Assembly: GCA_904063045.1 (NCBI GenBank)
Contig: CAJFCJ010000012.1
Coordinates: forward strand, 1,612,001 to 1,676,000
DNA length: 64,000 nucleotides
From: Dimorphilus gyrociliatus
Lineage: Eukaryota; Annelida; Polychaeta; Dinophilidae
Reading direction: 5' to 3'
The notes beneath the pieces were generated by a model, which saw only the letters and a program-made list of their open reading frames with translations, was not told where the DNA came from and ran no database searches. Shown here piece after piece: positions 12,401 through 24,828 of this stretch (the stretch's first letter is position 1; every line of letters starts with the position of its first letter). The position numbers and the translations under genes are program-made.

Positions 12401-14274
12401 TTAACTACCTTTACTAGCATTTGGAATTTTATCGGTATCTTCGTTTTCATGTTTGTAAATCTTATTGGTCATCTGTACTTCTAATTTTGGAAAAGAATTA
12501 TTAGAAATTACCTTATTCTCCTTCTCCAAAGTGTTATCGTCAGTTTTATTCTTTATTAAACTAGTAGATTTGCTTCTAATAGGCCATTTGGGTTCTTTGG
12601 AGCATTTTCCACTATCATTCTTCGCCCTCTGCTGGGTATCTTTTCTCAGGTTCAGATCCTGATTTTCCGATAGCTGATCAAACTTTGAGTGGTCACCCAA
12701 TCCAGGGTATTTGTTTTTTCTATTTCTGAATGATGAATAATTGGTCAATGGCGGCCTTCTGTAATTAGTTACTCCTGTTCCACGTCCCAGAGACATTCTT
12801 CCTATTAATGAAGAGATTGTCTTTAGATTTAACTCTTATGAGTTGATTTATTTACATGGTTTGATTCTTACCATTAATTGATGTCTGTTTGGGAACGCTA
12901 GTTCTTTCGTTATTCCCTACTAATTTGGCTACCATAACGGTATCTGATTTTTCCTGCTCCTTAACAGAACTAGACGTATCCTCTTTCTTTTCTGCATTAA
13001 TTCGATTTTTAGCCGTACAAATCTCATCTGACTTGTTAATTTCTTCCAAATCGTCTTCTGGTGTGTTTTTATTATCCCTTTTGCCGGTAGCCGATCTTTT
13101 GTACGGATCTAATGAAACAGTATATAGCCTCTTTTCAGGAGAAAATCCACTTTCCCAAACACCGTTGGAGACTGAAAATCCTTTACGACCGGCTGAAATT
13201 CGAAAACGTCCCCTTTGAATGTTAATAACCCAATTTGCATCAATTCTCGTTGTCATGTAATCAGTTTCGATATGAATCGATCCAATCATAGGAGAAGTTC
13301 GAATAACCTTTGACCAAGCCGTCACGGAAACGTCACCTCGAGCAGATTGAAAGACTCGCACCTTGTTGAAAACAAATCAGATTTGCTTATCGAGTATTTT
13401 ATGCACGATATGTTACAAACATTATTCACGCAAACGGATAAAGCGCCGTTTCTATAGAATCTATATTGCGCTTGCTTGACAATCTGTTGAATAGCCTTAT
13501 TGAAGTTCAAACTGGTTGCATGACCGTTTGGCGGCAATAATAACGCCATGGTTGGATCCCTTCTCAAATCTTTGTTCAATAGTATTTTGAGAAAAATCAA
13601 GGAATTAAAGCAATTAAGGAAACGAGTAATAAATAGAAACATTATTGAATTATTGACAATCTTACCACGAAACTGCGGTTCAGCAGTTAGAATTTTATCA
13701 TCTCGCATCTTATAAGTAGTATTGCCTTGAGCGAAGATTAAATTTCCAGCGCAGAGTTTTGCCCTTCTGTCCCAATAAGCATGCATCTCTATCTCAGATG
13801 CATCTTGTATAATTTTACCGGCCGGATGATAAAGACTTACGTAAGATCTTTTCGAGTTGATAAAAGCAACGGTTTTAAATCTATGTCACATATTTTTTAA
13901 GTTCATTGTTAAAATGTACAAATAAACAAAAGTGTAGTTTATTACTTTGGATTAACGACCCGGACATCGTTGTTGATTGTCAACTCAACTGTTAAATCTT
14001 GATTCAATAGGATAGTCATAACTCCTATTGGACTAACGTAGATCGTTGGATACACGATATTGGGAGACATTTGGAGCATGTTAACAGCACTATCAATCAT
14101 TAATGGTTCCATACTTTCCGGATTTAGAGCCGATGTTAGAGGTCTTTCTCCCAAATGATCATTCTTAACTGCTTAAAAGCAAAAATAATTAGCTTTTTAA
14201 AAAACTACCAGTTAATTTTTTTTCTCTATTGTATTTAAATATTCACGATATTTCATTCTTTCATAATTATTCAT
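12401..14274 (-). CDS. Unrecognised spliced gene with repeated beta-rich segments
   Basis: I do not recognise the family. Splice signals and frame join four main exons: about 14178-13944 (ends VRVVNPK), 13877 to about 13670 (KTVAFINSK ... AEPQFR), about 13570-13430 (DPTMALLLPPNGHA ... NGALSVCVNNV) and 13361-12861, continued at about 12803-12401. A tentative first exon gives an ATG at 14274 (MNNYERMKY) with a GTGAAT donor in matching phase. The N-terminal two-thirds alternates short hydrophobic strands (YPTIYVSPIGVMTI, LYHPAGKII, NGALSVCVNNV), suggesting a beta-sheet fold. The C-terminal 200 residues are low-complexity, charged and Lys/Asn/Ser-rich. No signal peptide or membrane span is seen. 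The exon model is good in the middle and weak at the 5' end. The stop is a TAA at 12403-12401. Confidence 0.6.
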
Positions 14275-14740
14275 TTTTTTCCAACTTTTATCAATATTGA
14301 AAGATGACTGATAGCTTAATCTATGCTTCTTTTTGTTTCAAAAGGAAGAGCAACTTTTACGTTATAACATCAATTGAATGTTTGTCTACTAAACAAAATT
14401 TGTATTTTAAAATATAAAATATAACGTTACGTTTTCCTAAAAAAACAAAAGATACAAAATACAAACAAATGAACGTTACGAAGTTAATTTTGTGTAATTT
14501 ACCCACAAGATGGGGTTAGATGTTGTTCTTTAAATAGGGAAAGAGAGGGAGAGGAAATATTAGGAAGGCATTGAGATAAAACGATATACTATACAGTATA
14601 TATATATATATATATATATTTATCACATTTTAGAGGACAGGAATACGTTGTAGGTTATTCTTTTTATGTAGATACAGTCATGGAAATGATGAAATAGATC
14701 TTTGTATAAATAAAGAGATGCTATAATGAATTCTTAAAAT
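14275..14740. other. Intergenic spacer with TA repeat
   Basis: AT-rich spacer between two minus-strand genes, probably holding the 3' UTR of the palmitoyltransferase and the promoter of the unknown gene. It includes the TA microsatellite at 14597-14619. No further coding sequence was recognised. Confidence 0.4.
14597..14619. repeat. (TA)n microsatellite
   Basis: Uninterrupted TA dinucleotide run of about 23 bp, read directly. Confidence 0.9.
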
Positions 14741-16444
14741 CTATACTCTATGCAGGAAAACATCCATTATATTCTCTCTGTATCCTTTCCGATAGAATTT
14801 TGAGTTGGCATCTTTAAAAATAGCAAGTTTATATCTTTCATTTGTCGTCTGATTGGATAATATTAAATATGCATGGTATATTAATAAAGCGCCAACTAGT
14901 AATGATAAAACTGATAATGTAGCCGTTAGAAACATAAGAAGAGGATTATCCATGAAGAGTACCTGTTGTTATTTTTAGTGTATCTATTATATTCATATAA
15001 TAGTACGAAAATGGCTTGAAAGTCTACCTGAATTAAGACACTTAATTTCATATCATGGGCTACGTTATTGCTGTCTAGCCATTTTGCATTCCATAATTTC
15101 CTAAATTCAATTATGTAACTAAAAGCAGTAGTACATCGAATAGTTGCGTAGCAACTCATAACAATTATAGAGAATAAATATAATATGAAATATCGATGAT
15201 TGTTTCCTCCAATAGCATTGTGTACCCAAGAGCAATAATGATCATAACGGTAAATGCACAAGTTCAAATAAGCTGCAACACAACAGTTTATATTTTATTA
15301 AAAAGACAGGAAATCTACAAGTCTTTATATACTATATGTATAATATATAAACAGAGTATATATTTATATACTAACGGCAATGTTTTGATCTTGCAGGTTT
15401 TTGAAAGAAACACGTTGAACATTTATTATTCTTTTTGTAAATTATTCCATCAAACTCGTATTTTCTTAAACACCTGCAATTAATTAATTCAAGAAAATGA
15501 GGATGCACTTTGCATAACCGTTTTAATTAAAGAAATGGAGTGTTTTCTCCACTATAAAACATTACTTGTATAGATTTTTCTTGATAATTACACCAGGATC
15601 CGAACGAGTACAAATAATCAGCATAATTACATGGAAAATTAGTAATGAAAATGTTGGTGTAGCGATGCTTAAATCCTTTTCCTTTAAGTAAAGAACTGGA
15701 ATTGCCCTTGTTAGAAAAATGTAATGACAAACGACAACTATAATCAGATTTAGGTATAAGATGCACTTCGACCTGTGAAAAGGAATAGCAGACCCAATTA
15801 ACGTTAACTTTTTAAAGGGAGAGGAATAAAAGGGGTAATAGTTTCTGAGCTAGGATTTAAACCTGTACGCAACATTTTGTCCTTTATTCTACTCAAACTA
15901 TAACTCCTCCATTCCTCTGTTATTTTATAAAATCTCTAACCTCGTATTTACAAATATACACAAATAATTTCTTATTCTACAAGGAATAACTTGCCAACTT
16001 TTGTCAAGAATCTAGAGCAAAAATCAAATTTAGTCAATTATTATTAGGTTATCTCTCTATTTTCGTGACATTTCTAATAAAGTGTCGATAAATTTCTTTG
16101 TATATTTCTCTTTCACTAAACTCATTGCTTTTTTTTTATTTACTAATTCCCTTTAGTATAAAATTTCATCAACATCCCTCTCCAAGGATTAGGTCCCTTT
16201 TCCTCCCTCTCCTCCACCCCCTTTCCTTATTTATTTGTTATTTCGTCATTTAATATGTATTTAATTGGTTTTTGCAGTTTTCTTATTCGGACTTAAACAT
16301 AGTAATCATACTTACGTGCCCAATAGCTGTATAGCATTTATCTAACAGACTTCCTTTCGAGTACAGAGTACCGTTACCGAAATACAAGAAACTAATAGTA
16401 CCCAATACTAGTAAATATATAAAAAGGAGAGTTAGGAAATCCAT
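14741..16444 (-). CDS. ZDHHC4: ZDHHC4-type palmitoyltransferase with DHYC active site
   Basis: DHHC enzymes attach palmitate to cysteines of membrane-associated proteins. Exons 16444-16316, 15807-15566, 15473-15376, 15272-15028 and 14962-14741 join in frame to 311 residues (human ZDHHC4 is 344). The start [12 protein letters not shown] resembles human MDFLVLFLFYLA. Hydrophobic segments follow, then DPGVIIKKN, the cysteine-rich domain ([19 protein letters not shown]), NHRYF and the conserved NQTTNE (TTxE) after two more membrane spans. The catalytic Cys is kept, but DHHC reads DHYC. The Cys expected three positions after HC is Leu, and the Cys of the usual NCIG is Ala (NAIG). All three changes fall on one zinc site. 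Exon 2 uses a weak acceptor (AAAAAG at 15808), chosen because it alone keeps frame. Ortholog assignment is fairly sure; activity is uncertain. Confidence 0.88.
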
Positions 16445-17494
16445 CTATAGCTTATTTAATAATCAGATTTTAATTAAATTGCATAGTTCACTTGGATACT
16501 ATATTGCTTTTTCGTTTAACGATCGGTATATTTAAAATTTTTCATTAAATTCCAATAATTTCAGCAACTAACAAACTATTATCGAATATCGTTCAATACT
16601 TATTATGGACGATGTCCATTTCCTAAAAATATTCAGTTAATATTTGCATTGTTCCTTTGAATATAAAAAATATTTATATTTTCTACGATATTCTTTAAAA
16701 ATTCTATAAATATTTACTCAATATTTCCGGCCATAAAATTAAAGTAACTCTCATTATTTATCTCTCTCTTTTCTTTCTTTTTTTCTTTCTTTCATTCTTT
16801 GCTTTTTTTCTTGTTTCTTCCTTCTTTTATTCTATCTTTCGTTATTTTTGCTCTCCGGCTGGGTTACTTTTAATTAATTATCAGGGAAGTTTGACTTACA
16901 TTTTCTTTAAGTACTTTAGAATTTATCAATATTCCATTGTGTCAAGTATCTAAATTAAAAATCTAACCCTTTATCTTAGCTGTCGTCCTACAATAAAAAT
17001 TGTAAAGTCGACATATTGATTGATAGGAACCACGCATCGCTTATGCTCATTGCAACAAATTATACATTATCAGTATTTCTTTGACAATGTTTTCTCTGTT
17101 TGTGTTTATTTACTATGTTTCCTTTTTAAGAGAAACGACAAAGAGAATGTTTAAGTGTGAGCAAAAAAATTTTTATTATAAGTAATAAATTTTGACAAAT
17201 AATTGACAATTCTTCATTTTTTTCCCCTTATTTCAAACAAGAACAAACTTTTTTCAAAAATTGAAAAAAATAACACGACTTCTAAACAACAGCCTTTATT
17301 TAAATACGTAACTAGTCAAAAACTCTGGAAAATTGGCACCTTAAATTAAATATATCGCAAGTGCAAATTGAGTTAGTTTTTCAAGATGTTACGATACGAT
17401 TTAAATATTTATTTATAGTCAATATGAATATAAATGGAATAATTCACAATAAATTTCCGATATCCTTATATAGTATATTAAGATGTAAGTATAA

Positions 17495-17536
<42 letters not shown>

Positions 17537-17708
17537 TTATATATATAACTTTAATCTTTCCTACTGACTGGAAACTATAAGATTAATATAAATAAATCAT
17601 TTGTTGTTTTTTCTTAAGTATACGCAAGCACGGACGAAATAAATAAAAAATATCGATTAAAAAAATACGGCACGTCAGAATTTAAGTAAGCATATAACCT
17701 GAAAAAAA
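16445..17708. other. Intergenic, AT-rich, no gene seen
   Basis: This probably holds the ZDHHC4-like promoter and the deubiquitinase 3' UTR. A pyrimidine-rich stretch (T/C runs) lies at about 16760-16850, and a TA repeat lies at 17503-17533. No credible ORF or structured RNA was recognised. Confidence 0.4.
17503..17533. repeat. (AT)n microsatellite
   Basis: AT dinucleotide run of about 31 bp, read directly. Confidence 0.9.
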
Positions 17709-20700
17709 TCACAGCACTCTTTCATAGAATAAGAGATACGCTTGACATTTAGCTACAGCGTCTTCATTAACTTCACTAACCCTACTATCACTTATGTAAA
17801 ACCATCTACCAGGATTCCCGTCCACTTCTTGATCGTCATTACAGAACATTTGTTTTAATTCATTGATTTTGCTCAAACGGATGCTATTTTGCTCGATCGA
17901 ATTAAGGAAATTTTTTATTGATCTTGATGACCTGACCTTTACATAGGCTGTGTAATGGCCTCCCGATATTCTACCAGAATGCTCCACGACCGCGTAAAGG
18001 TTGTATAAGACTCGATTGCTATTTATGTTTAACGCCTGTGAACTACAGTATGGTGAAATATCCAAAACAAAAGGGAATTGCACCATTCTGTTCACTTTCC
18101 GTGTTACATAATCAATCTAAAGGTAAAAATAAAAGAATTAATATACCGTCGGTTTTAGGAAACAATAAGAATAATAAAATATAAATACTTACTTGTTGAA
18201 ATCTCTTTAAATGAATCGTTAAAACAGAGGGAGGAATAAATATTAAAACCCTCTTGCTTGCATTTCGCAGTACCACTTGAGAATTCTCTATTAGCAAGGA
18301 AATGATAAAGGAAACAAGTAATTTCATTTATAGAAAAAATGTTTAATAAAATAGCTCATACCAGAGGTTTTTGAACAGTATCTACAATTGAATTTATTAT
18401 TTCCTGTCAATACTTCAGGTGCAGTAAAATTACTAAAGCAGGATTGAACAGAGCATTCGTTCTGTTGGCTATGATAAGGTGCTCCTAACGAGCGCATTGC
18501 TTTTTCGACAATGTAATGCTTTCGTTTTAATTCTTTTTCTGCGACCCCATTAAATTCCGCTCCATTCACTTTCAGCTGACCGATTTCCTCTGCGAGTGAT
18601 TCTACAGAGCCAATATGTGCAGCTGAATTGTCCCCTTTCTCTTTATCAATTGCAACATTATCATCTATAACAGAATTAGCATTCGTAGAAAGATTATCTT
18701 CCACGTCAGCGTCCGAGCATTGATCGGAGTCCTCACTAGCAGCAGGAGCAACATTGGCCGGTAATTTGGCAGCTGCTTGTGCTTTAGCTCTCCTTTCGCC
18801 TCTCTTCGACTTAAAAGAACCGCTCAACTGTAAAAAGAAATTTGACGTCCAAGTATATATATACTGCATATCTTTTTTTAGATATATCTCATCTATGCTT
18901 ATATAAATTTATATATATATATATATGTATAGGTATAATGTTATTATAATTCACCAACACCAAAAATATTATCTTACCTTATCCTCAGTGATAGGCAACG
19001 AAATATCCAAGAATGGTTCAAATATTTGAGACGGCTTTATAAAGAAATTGAATATTGTGTTTTAATTAAAATACTAAATAGAATATAATAAAAGACTTAC
19101 AGTTTGACATTCCTCGCACGTTACTGTTGAAATAAACAGTCCACCGAATATATTATCAACAATTGTATGTCGTGCTTGGCGTCCGTAATCTGTAATAAGT
19201 TAAAGGATAATTAACAAATATATAAATTATTCAGTAATGCTATTATTATATATACATTTGACAAGCGATTTCATATTTGGTGTTAACTGTCCACTTTTCT
19301 TTTTTTCACCAATATTCAATTTTAGGCACACAGCAGACTGTACTCTCTAAAAGATATCATTATATTAAATCATTTTACTACAAGGAAGGTAAATACTTTT
19401 ATTTCTTCTGCCTTTACTCCATCCCAGAGATATCTTAGCAATTCGTGGCTGTCTTGTTGTTGATAACCCTTAAACTTTGGTGCTCTGTCATTTGAAAAAA
19501 GTAGTTTGTATTTATAGGGCCATTAGCCACAAAACGACAAATGGACACAAACTTTTTACAAACATTGCCAAATAATATGTTTGGAGTAAGGACATGGCCT
19601 TTTTGATGCTGCATATCTCTTAAAAAGCTGGCTAATGCCTGGGTCAGGTTACCACATTCACCTAATTCTAATTTAATCGACTCTGCACTACGTGCTATAT
19701 CTTTTTCCTCATCACCAGAGCTACCTTCTGAGTCAGAAACCTGATTGCACCCTGGTAAAGTCATCATAGCCGTTGATTTAGCATGTTCTACTATGAGAGT
19801 ATCTAAGCCAGGTGTCTGATTCAGACTCTGAAATGAGAGCAATTTTCATAAACAGAACAAATTACTTACTATACCACACTTACCTGCATTACAGCATTGA
19901 AAAAGCATGTATTGCCTAAATTACTGAGACCCTGGAAAAGTGAGGCTATTAACCTTGAAGGAAATTTATTTATAGAATACCTTAATTTTGTGATTCAATT
20001 GTGATGGTTGAGAAGATCCAGTAGCACATTTACTATTAAAGTTATTATCCTCCGAAGAGTCAGATTTATGAGAATTCATACGTGATGGTGCTAAAAGTAT
20101 AATAAACAAATAGCAAATAAAATAAAAGTAAATAAAAGAAAAAGAACATCTTACTTGATTGATCAATAAATTTTTTTATGACTTCTAAAAAATCGTCAAA
20201 TCTATTTCCCGGAGGTGGAATATAATCGTCGCATTCATAACACCTAAAAGAGAAAGTACGATTTTAATTGGAAAGTAATGAAATATTTGTAGAATCTTAC
20301 CATAATTCCATTGTAGACGAATTGCATACTAGGGAATGAGAATTAGATCTTGGAGTTTCAAAATGTTTTAATGAGTGTCTGTCCTTTGTATTCCTTCCAC
20401 ATCCCTTATCAAAGGAACCGAAATAAAATTGTTTTCGATGAAAAAACACTATCGATGTAATTACCTGGTAACCACATTGCAAGCAAATCCATACAATAAC
20501 ATCGTCTTCAGAATCTGCTCCGCCACTCGCCGCTGATTCTTTCATACAACCCTACATAAATTCTACACTAAGCGAATTAAATTACTAAAATAATCCTGAC
20601 TTACAGAGCAACGTCCGATGACACGCTGTTGCTTAAGAGCTTTCTTCATGCTGTTTATATTAGTAGCCTTATTAAAATGAAGGCATCTTCCAGATCTTCC

Positions 20701-20778
20701 ATCGTCTGATGACTCATCAACTGCTTCTTTTCGATCTGATCGTTTTCGGTGTTGTTTCTTTTTACTTTTCTTAGGCAT
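17709..20778 (-). CDS. USP16: USP16/USP45-type ubiquitin carboxyl-terminal hydrolase
   Basis: A cysteine protease that removes ubiquitin; human USP16 acts on histone H2A (family knowledge). The start [13 protein letters not shown] at 20778 is a basic N-terminus as in USP16. A UBP zinc finger follows ([39 protein letters not shown]). The Cys box is [16 protein letters not shown], ending at the exon border near 19885. [15 protein letters not shown] lies near 19450-19400, an acidic Ser/Lys-rich insert at about 18830-18550, [14 protein letters not shown] near 18210, and the His box [16 protein letters not shown] near 17970. The C-terminus [10 protein letters not shown] matches the family. At least nine exons are present. 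A 60-nt intron that stays in frame (between CGYQ and GCGR, near 20405-20464) could be read through by gene finders. USP16 and USP45 cannot be separated by eye. Confidence 0.92.
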
Positions 20779-21219
20779 TTTTGACTTTATATTTGGCAGA
20801 TTATTTTTATCACATACACGCATTGCCAATTGCGTTAAAACAATATTCGCAGTTAACACTATCTGAAAATTGCTTACGTCAAAAAACGTGGATGACATGG
20901 CTTTACAGTTAAATAAAATAATTATTCAACGATTTTTATATATTTGACAAGTATTTTAATGTGCAAACACCATAATTAAAATATACAAACCAAGTTTCTT
21001 CTTTAATATGTTAAAGTTATTTCTCACAAACACGTCTGTTTTCTGGCTGAATGAAAATCGAACGGTGTTAGCACGGATACATGATCCCCTTCGAAACTAG
21101 GAGGAAAATTAGAAAATGGAAAACAAACCACATCACTTTTTTCTCTTTACCGGCTTTTATTTCTCTAGCGAAATATACTTGTTCGGCCTAGAAGTCTTTA
21201 TTACTCGACCAGCAAGACA
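20779..21219. promoter_or_regulatory. Divergent region between USP16/45-like gene and MED22
   Basis: 441 bp between opposite start codons. Both promoters must lie here. No TATA box or other clear motif was recognised. Confidence 0.35.
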
Positions 21220-21719
21220 ATGTCTCAAGTACAACAGCCAAAAGCCGCATCAGCTCAAAGTAAAGAAGCTATATTGAAATTCTATCTGAAACGGCTAAAA
21301 GACGATATAAAGTCTATAATTGATAATTATGTAGAAATAATAAAATTGGCAAAAGTGGAAGAAGATTCCCAGATCTCAAGACTAACTCAAGCTGAACAAG
21401 ATCAGTATGAAATGCAAGTCAGAGCATCAAATATAGTAAGATTATAACATCTCATTCTGTTTGTATTACATTAACGAAAAATTTGAAAATAAAAATACAG
21501 GTTAGAGCGTGTGAATCTCTCCTAAAGTTGGTATCTGATATAAAACAGTACATTCTTCTAAATGATTTCGTTAGTGTCAATGAAGTAATTCACCATACTC
21601 GTATGAGTTACACTCAGAAGCAGCAAATTCATGACCACGCTCTAATTGCAATTAGGAATGAAATCGCGGATGAACTTTATGATTTAGAAGAAGAATATTA
21701 CTCATCACATTACAGATGA
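21220..21719 (+). CDS. MED22: Mediator complex subunit 22
   Basis: MED22 is a small helical subunit of the Mediator head module. Two exons, 21220-21435 and 21501-21719, separated by a 65-nt GT-AG intron, encode 144 residues. The protein matches human MED22 nearly throughout: [57 protein letters not shown], and [18 protein letters not shown] at the end. It stops there, lacking the long Ser/Pro-rich tail of the human long isoform. Its 3' end faces that of ATF6 with 90 bp between stop codons. It is the second Mediator gene in the window; I see no evidence that this proximity is functional. Confidence 0.96.
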
Positions 21720-21809
21720 AAACATGAAATTTTTAACTAACTAACTAATCGCATTCAGAAAATTAACAACATTCAAATAAAAGAAACACAACAACAAAAT
21801 AAAAAGTTC

Positions 21810-23380
21810 TCATGGTGCAGATGGTTGAGAAGTAGAATTAGACGCATACTGTGTATCTAGATGTAACAGACGAGTCGCCATCACTTCACAGTCAATTTGC
21901 ATCATAGCAACAGATCCTTGAGGAGGTCGAAGAGTGTCATTCAAATTCGAAGCCGGCATGACTAAGGACATTCGAGGTCGCATTGTCTTGTTATGGGCAG
22001 TAGCCGGCAGCAATAAGTTGTCCTTGGCAAATGAAACAACGTAAAAAGTATCATTTCTTCTTGCTATCGCCTCTAGCAGGCGTTTCTGAAAGCGATCAGC
22101 ATTTGAAAACAGCTGAATCGGATATGGTTGTTTTTTAAAGCGCAATTTCTTTCTATATACTTTACGAGCTTTCTGAGGAGTTTTTTGCGCTTCTTTCTGA
22201 TTCAACACCCATCCACGTAATTCATTCGCTAACCTTTGCGACTCAGTAGCATTAAATGACTTTGGACACATTATAGATTGATCAATAGGCATTATGGCGG
22301 CAGTTATTCTTTTCAATTCATCATTACTTTTGAGAAAAGAGAAGGCATTGTTCTTATATGGTGGTTCATCATTATACGATAGAATGCTTCTTCCACCAGC
22401 ATGTCTCTCTGATAGTATTTGAGACTGCTGTTGATTAATTGGAATAAAAAAGTATGCCATATTAAATGTAAAAAGTAGTAAAACTCCAAAAACTGCAACT
22501 CCCTTCTTCTTATTAGTGATGTCACTAGTTAATAGCATTTTTTTCTTCAGCTCTAAGTTTTCCTGTTGAGTACTATTTAAACGTTCCTTTAAGTCAGCAT
22601 TTTCCCTGGCTAGTTTCATATTTTCTTCATGTGTCTGTTTTAGCCGTTCTTCTAAACTTGTCATGTATTCTTTTTTGCGTTTTCGGGACAAACAGGCAGA
22701 CTCTCGGTTTTTTATCATTCGCTGTTGCTTCTTCAAAGCCCTCAGTTGTACATCGTTCACTGAAGGCTGTTGAGCAACCGATTTCTTTTCAATTACTGGT
22801 TGTGAAACACTGATAAGTTGACCTGTTTTTGCTAGGTGAGCTAATTCTTCTGGCCTAAGAATTAATTGTTGTTGAGTCCCACCAGCTTCTACTTTGACTA
22901 CTGTAGTGGCTTTAGGGGTTATTGGGTTAGTTTGTACGACACGAGGGGCAATTGGAACGTTTGGAGCAATTGTAGTTTTCTTGCCAGCGCCCTGAATCGC
23001 TGGAGTGATACCTGAATCCAGGGATGATTCTGAACAATTTGAATTGGTGGGGGATAGAGGCTCTTGTTTAATGCATGTCTCTAGACCGCTATCTGACGAA
23101 TCTGATGCATCTAGACGCCAGGCATCCGACATGTTTACATCGGTACAGAGTTCATCTGCCTTAGGGATTAAATCATCGTCAATTGACAATAAATCTCCAG
23201 CAGAAAAATCGGCAGGAATATTTAAGAATTCGGTGAAATAAGGATCTGAAACAATTGCGTTATAAGAATGGTCAAGGCGGCATGGGTGTCTTTTAACTGA
23301 TAGCTACCGTTAATGTCCCAATCTGGCCGAAAGTCAGGGAAATCCTCAAAATTGTCTTGCTTCGCACAATTATCTGTCAT
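21810..23380 (-). CDS. ATF6: ATF6 membrane-tethered bZIP transcription factor
   Basis: ATF6 is an ER stress sensor whose cytosolic part is released by Golgi proteases S1P and S2P to activate chaperone genes. Two exons, 23380-23308 and 23245-21810, give 502 residues. The N-terminus is acidic (activation region, with DSSDSGLETCIKQEPLSP). The basic region RMIKNRESACLSRKRKKEY and leucine zipper follow near residues 200-265. One membrane span (GVAVFGVLLLFTFNMAYFFIP) is next, then a lumenal domain. RSIL shortly after the membrane fits the S1P RxxL pattern. Asn and Pro within the span are the kind of helix-breaking residues S2P needs (inference). The lumenal domain has several Asn-x-Ser/Thr sites. 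Only one ATF6 gene is seen here, so alpha versus beta is not meaningful. Confidence 0.95.
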
Positions 23381-24131
23381 AATCGAAGTAATTATGAAGC
23401 ATTCACGAAAGAGAAATAGAAAATAGCATGTAAAAGGGGCTTTCAGACTCAGACACGTCTACAAAATATTTGTTCTTAGAAATGGCGTTCCGGAAGTAAA
23501 TAAATTCGTAAAAGTGGGTCAATAAAATATTTCAGTAGGATATTTTGGCTTCAAAAATTTTTATTTGTTGAATTTAGGGCGGAAAAAATTTTGTATGTTG
23601 AAAATATTTGTACGAAAATAATACGACAGTGGCGCGAAGTTCAAAAATCACAGTAGGTGACGCTCGCCAGGCGTCGCCGCGAAGCGCATTGCATTTTGAG
23701 AGATCGGAGACGGCCGAGTCGACGGGACGTCTAAAAAGAGCTTTGATCTCCGCATAGGCAGGTGGCCTAAGAGCATAGCAGAAGAAGGAAGAAAACATCT
23801 GATCTACCTAAAGTCCTGCTTACGTTCGTTGTTTTAGTAGTTGTTGTATAATATTCATTGCATAACCATTACCGTAAATAATTAGCCAAGCATCTACATT
23901 CGTTGTTCGTGCATGACCGAATCACTTCAGTGAAAAATCCTTCCCTCTGTAACCAAACGCGGAGAATGATTGATCAGCCGTCGTTGTAGTAGCTTTCTTC
24001 TCCTGGCCATCTCGTTATCATTAATAGAAGTCTGACAATTTTTCGTTACGATAGTGTATCCCTGCGGTTTTCACTGTGTTTGCCTTGATGTGCAAGTTCA
24101 GACGATTAAGGCACGCGGTGAAAGCCACAGA

Positions 24132-24141
24132 GTGACGTCAC
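24132..24141. promoter_or_regulatory. GTGACGTCAC palindrome (CRE/ATF-type site)
   Basis: Perfect 10-bp palindrome containing the full TGACGTCA core, about 750 bp upstream of the ATF6 start. The identical 10-mer recurs at the MAP1 start. The core is the classical CREB/ATF binding site; use in this animal is inferred. Confidence 0.5.
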
Positions 24142-24540
24142 GCCTTTCTTCAGAAATTGAGAAACGCCCCGAGACGGTTGGCGAAGAGTAAACAGGACAA
24201 TCTTTTTTGAGGCGCCCTAAATTAACTGTAGTCTCGTTTCGTGCAGCTTTCTGCTATATTGACTGCGTTCTCTTTACTATAAAAGTATAACACAAAATAA
24301 AGGATAATGTTTAAGATACACTCATTTACATATTCCTTTTGTCCAAATATTATTTATTGTTTAAGAAAAGTAATTTGCATACAAATACACTGTTAAGACA
24401 TTATGAACTGAGAGTTGGAGTGTTTAATATATATATATAAATTTATATACTGGGTGCGCATACGGTATGTGAGGAGCTAATCCGTTCGCCATCACGCAAT
24501 GCGTTTCCCCCCGCCGGTCGAATATGTCATAATTTTTTAA

Positions 24541-24556
24541 AAGCGATCGATCGCTT
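24541..24556. promoter_or_regulatory. 16-bp perfect palindrome AAGCGATCGATCGCTT
   Basis: Read directly. An 11-bp half (AAGCGATCGAT) repeats at about 24565. Function unknown. Confidence 0.5.
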
Positions 24557-24737
24557 CCGTCCGAAAGCGATCGATTAATACCCGTTAATGAAAAACAAAA
24601 AAACTTTCGCAGCATCGAAAAAATATATCAACGGTCCTGAAAAAAAATCAATAAATCGCGTGCGTCGACTAAATCAATCGTAGGCCAACCTCCATCCATC
24701 TCAGAGACGTCGCTCGCTTGTCAAGAGAAGGCGACCA

Positions 24738-24746
24738 TTATATATA
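24738..24746 (-). promoter_or_regulatory. TATA-box-like element
   Basis: Reads TATATAAT on the minus strand, about 80-180 bp downstream of four CCAAT boxes in the same orientation. It would direct transcription toward ATF6. Confidence 0.4.
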
Positions 24747-24828
24747 GAGAGCGCGCGAAATTCGTTAGCGATCTATTCTGATTAGTCTGCAGCGTTTTTG
24801 CAGGAGGAAAAAAACGATCATTGGACAA

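Noticed and set aside
24424-24615. 63-codon minus-strand ORF (MLRKFFCFSLTGINRS...) in the GC-rich zone
   Set aside because: It overlaps the palindromic GCGATCGATCGC region and ends in a TA-repeat-encoded tail; better explained as regulatory DNA.
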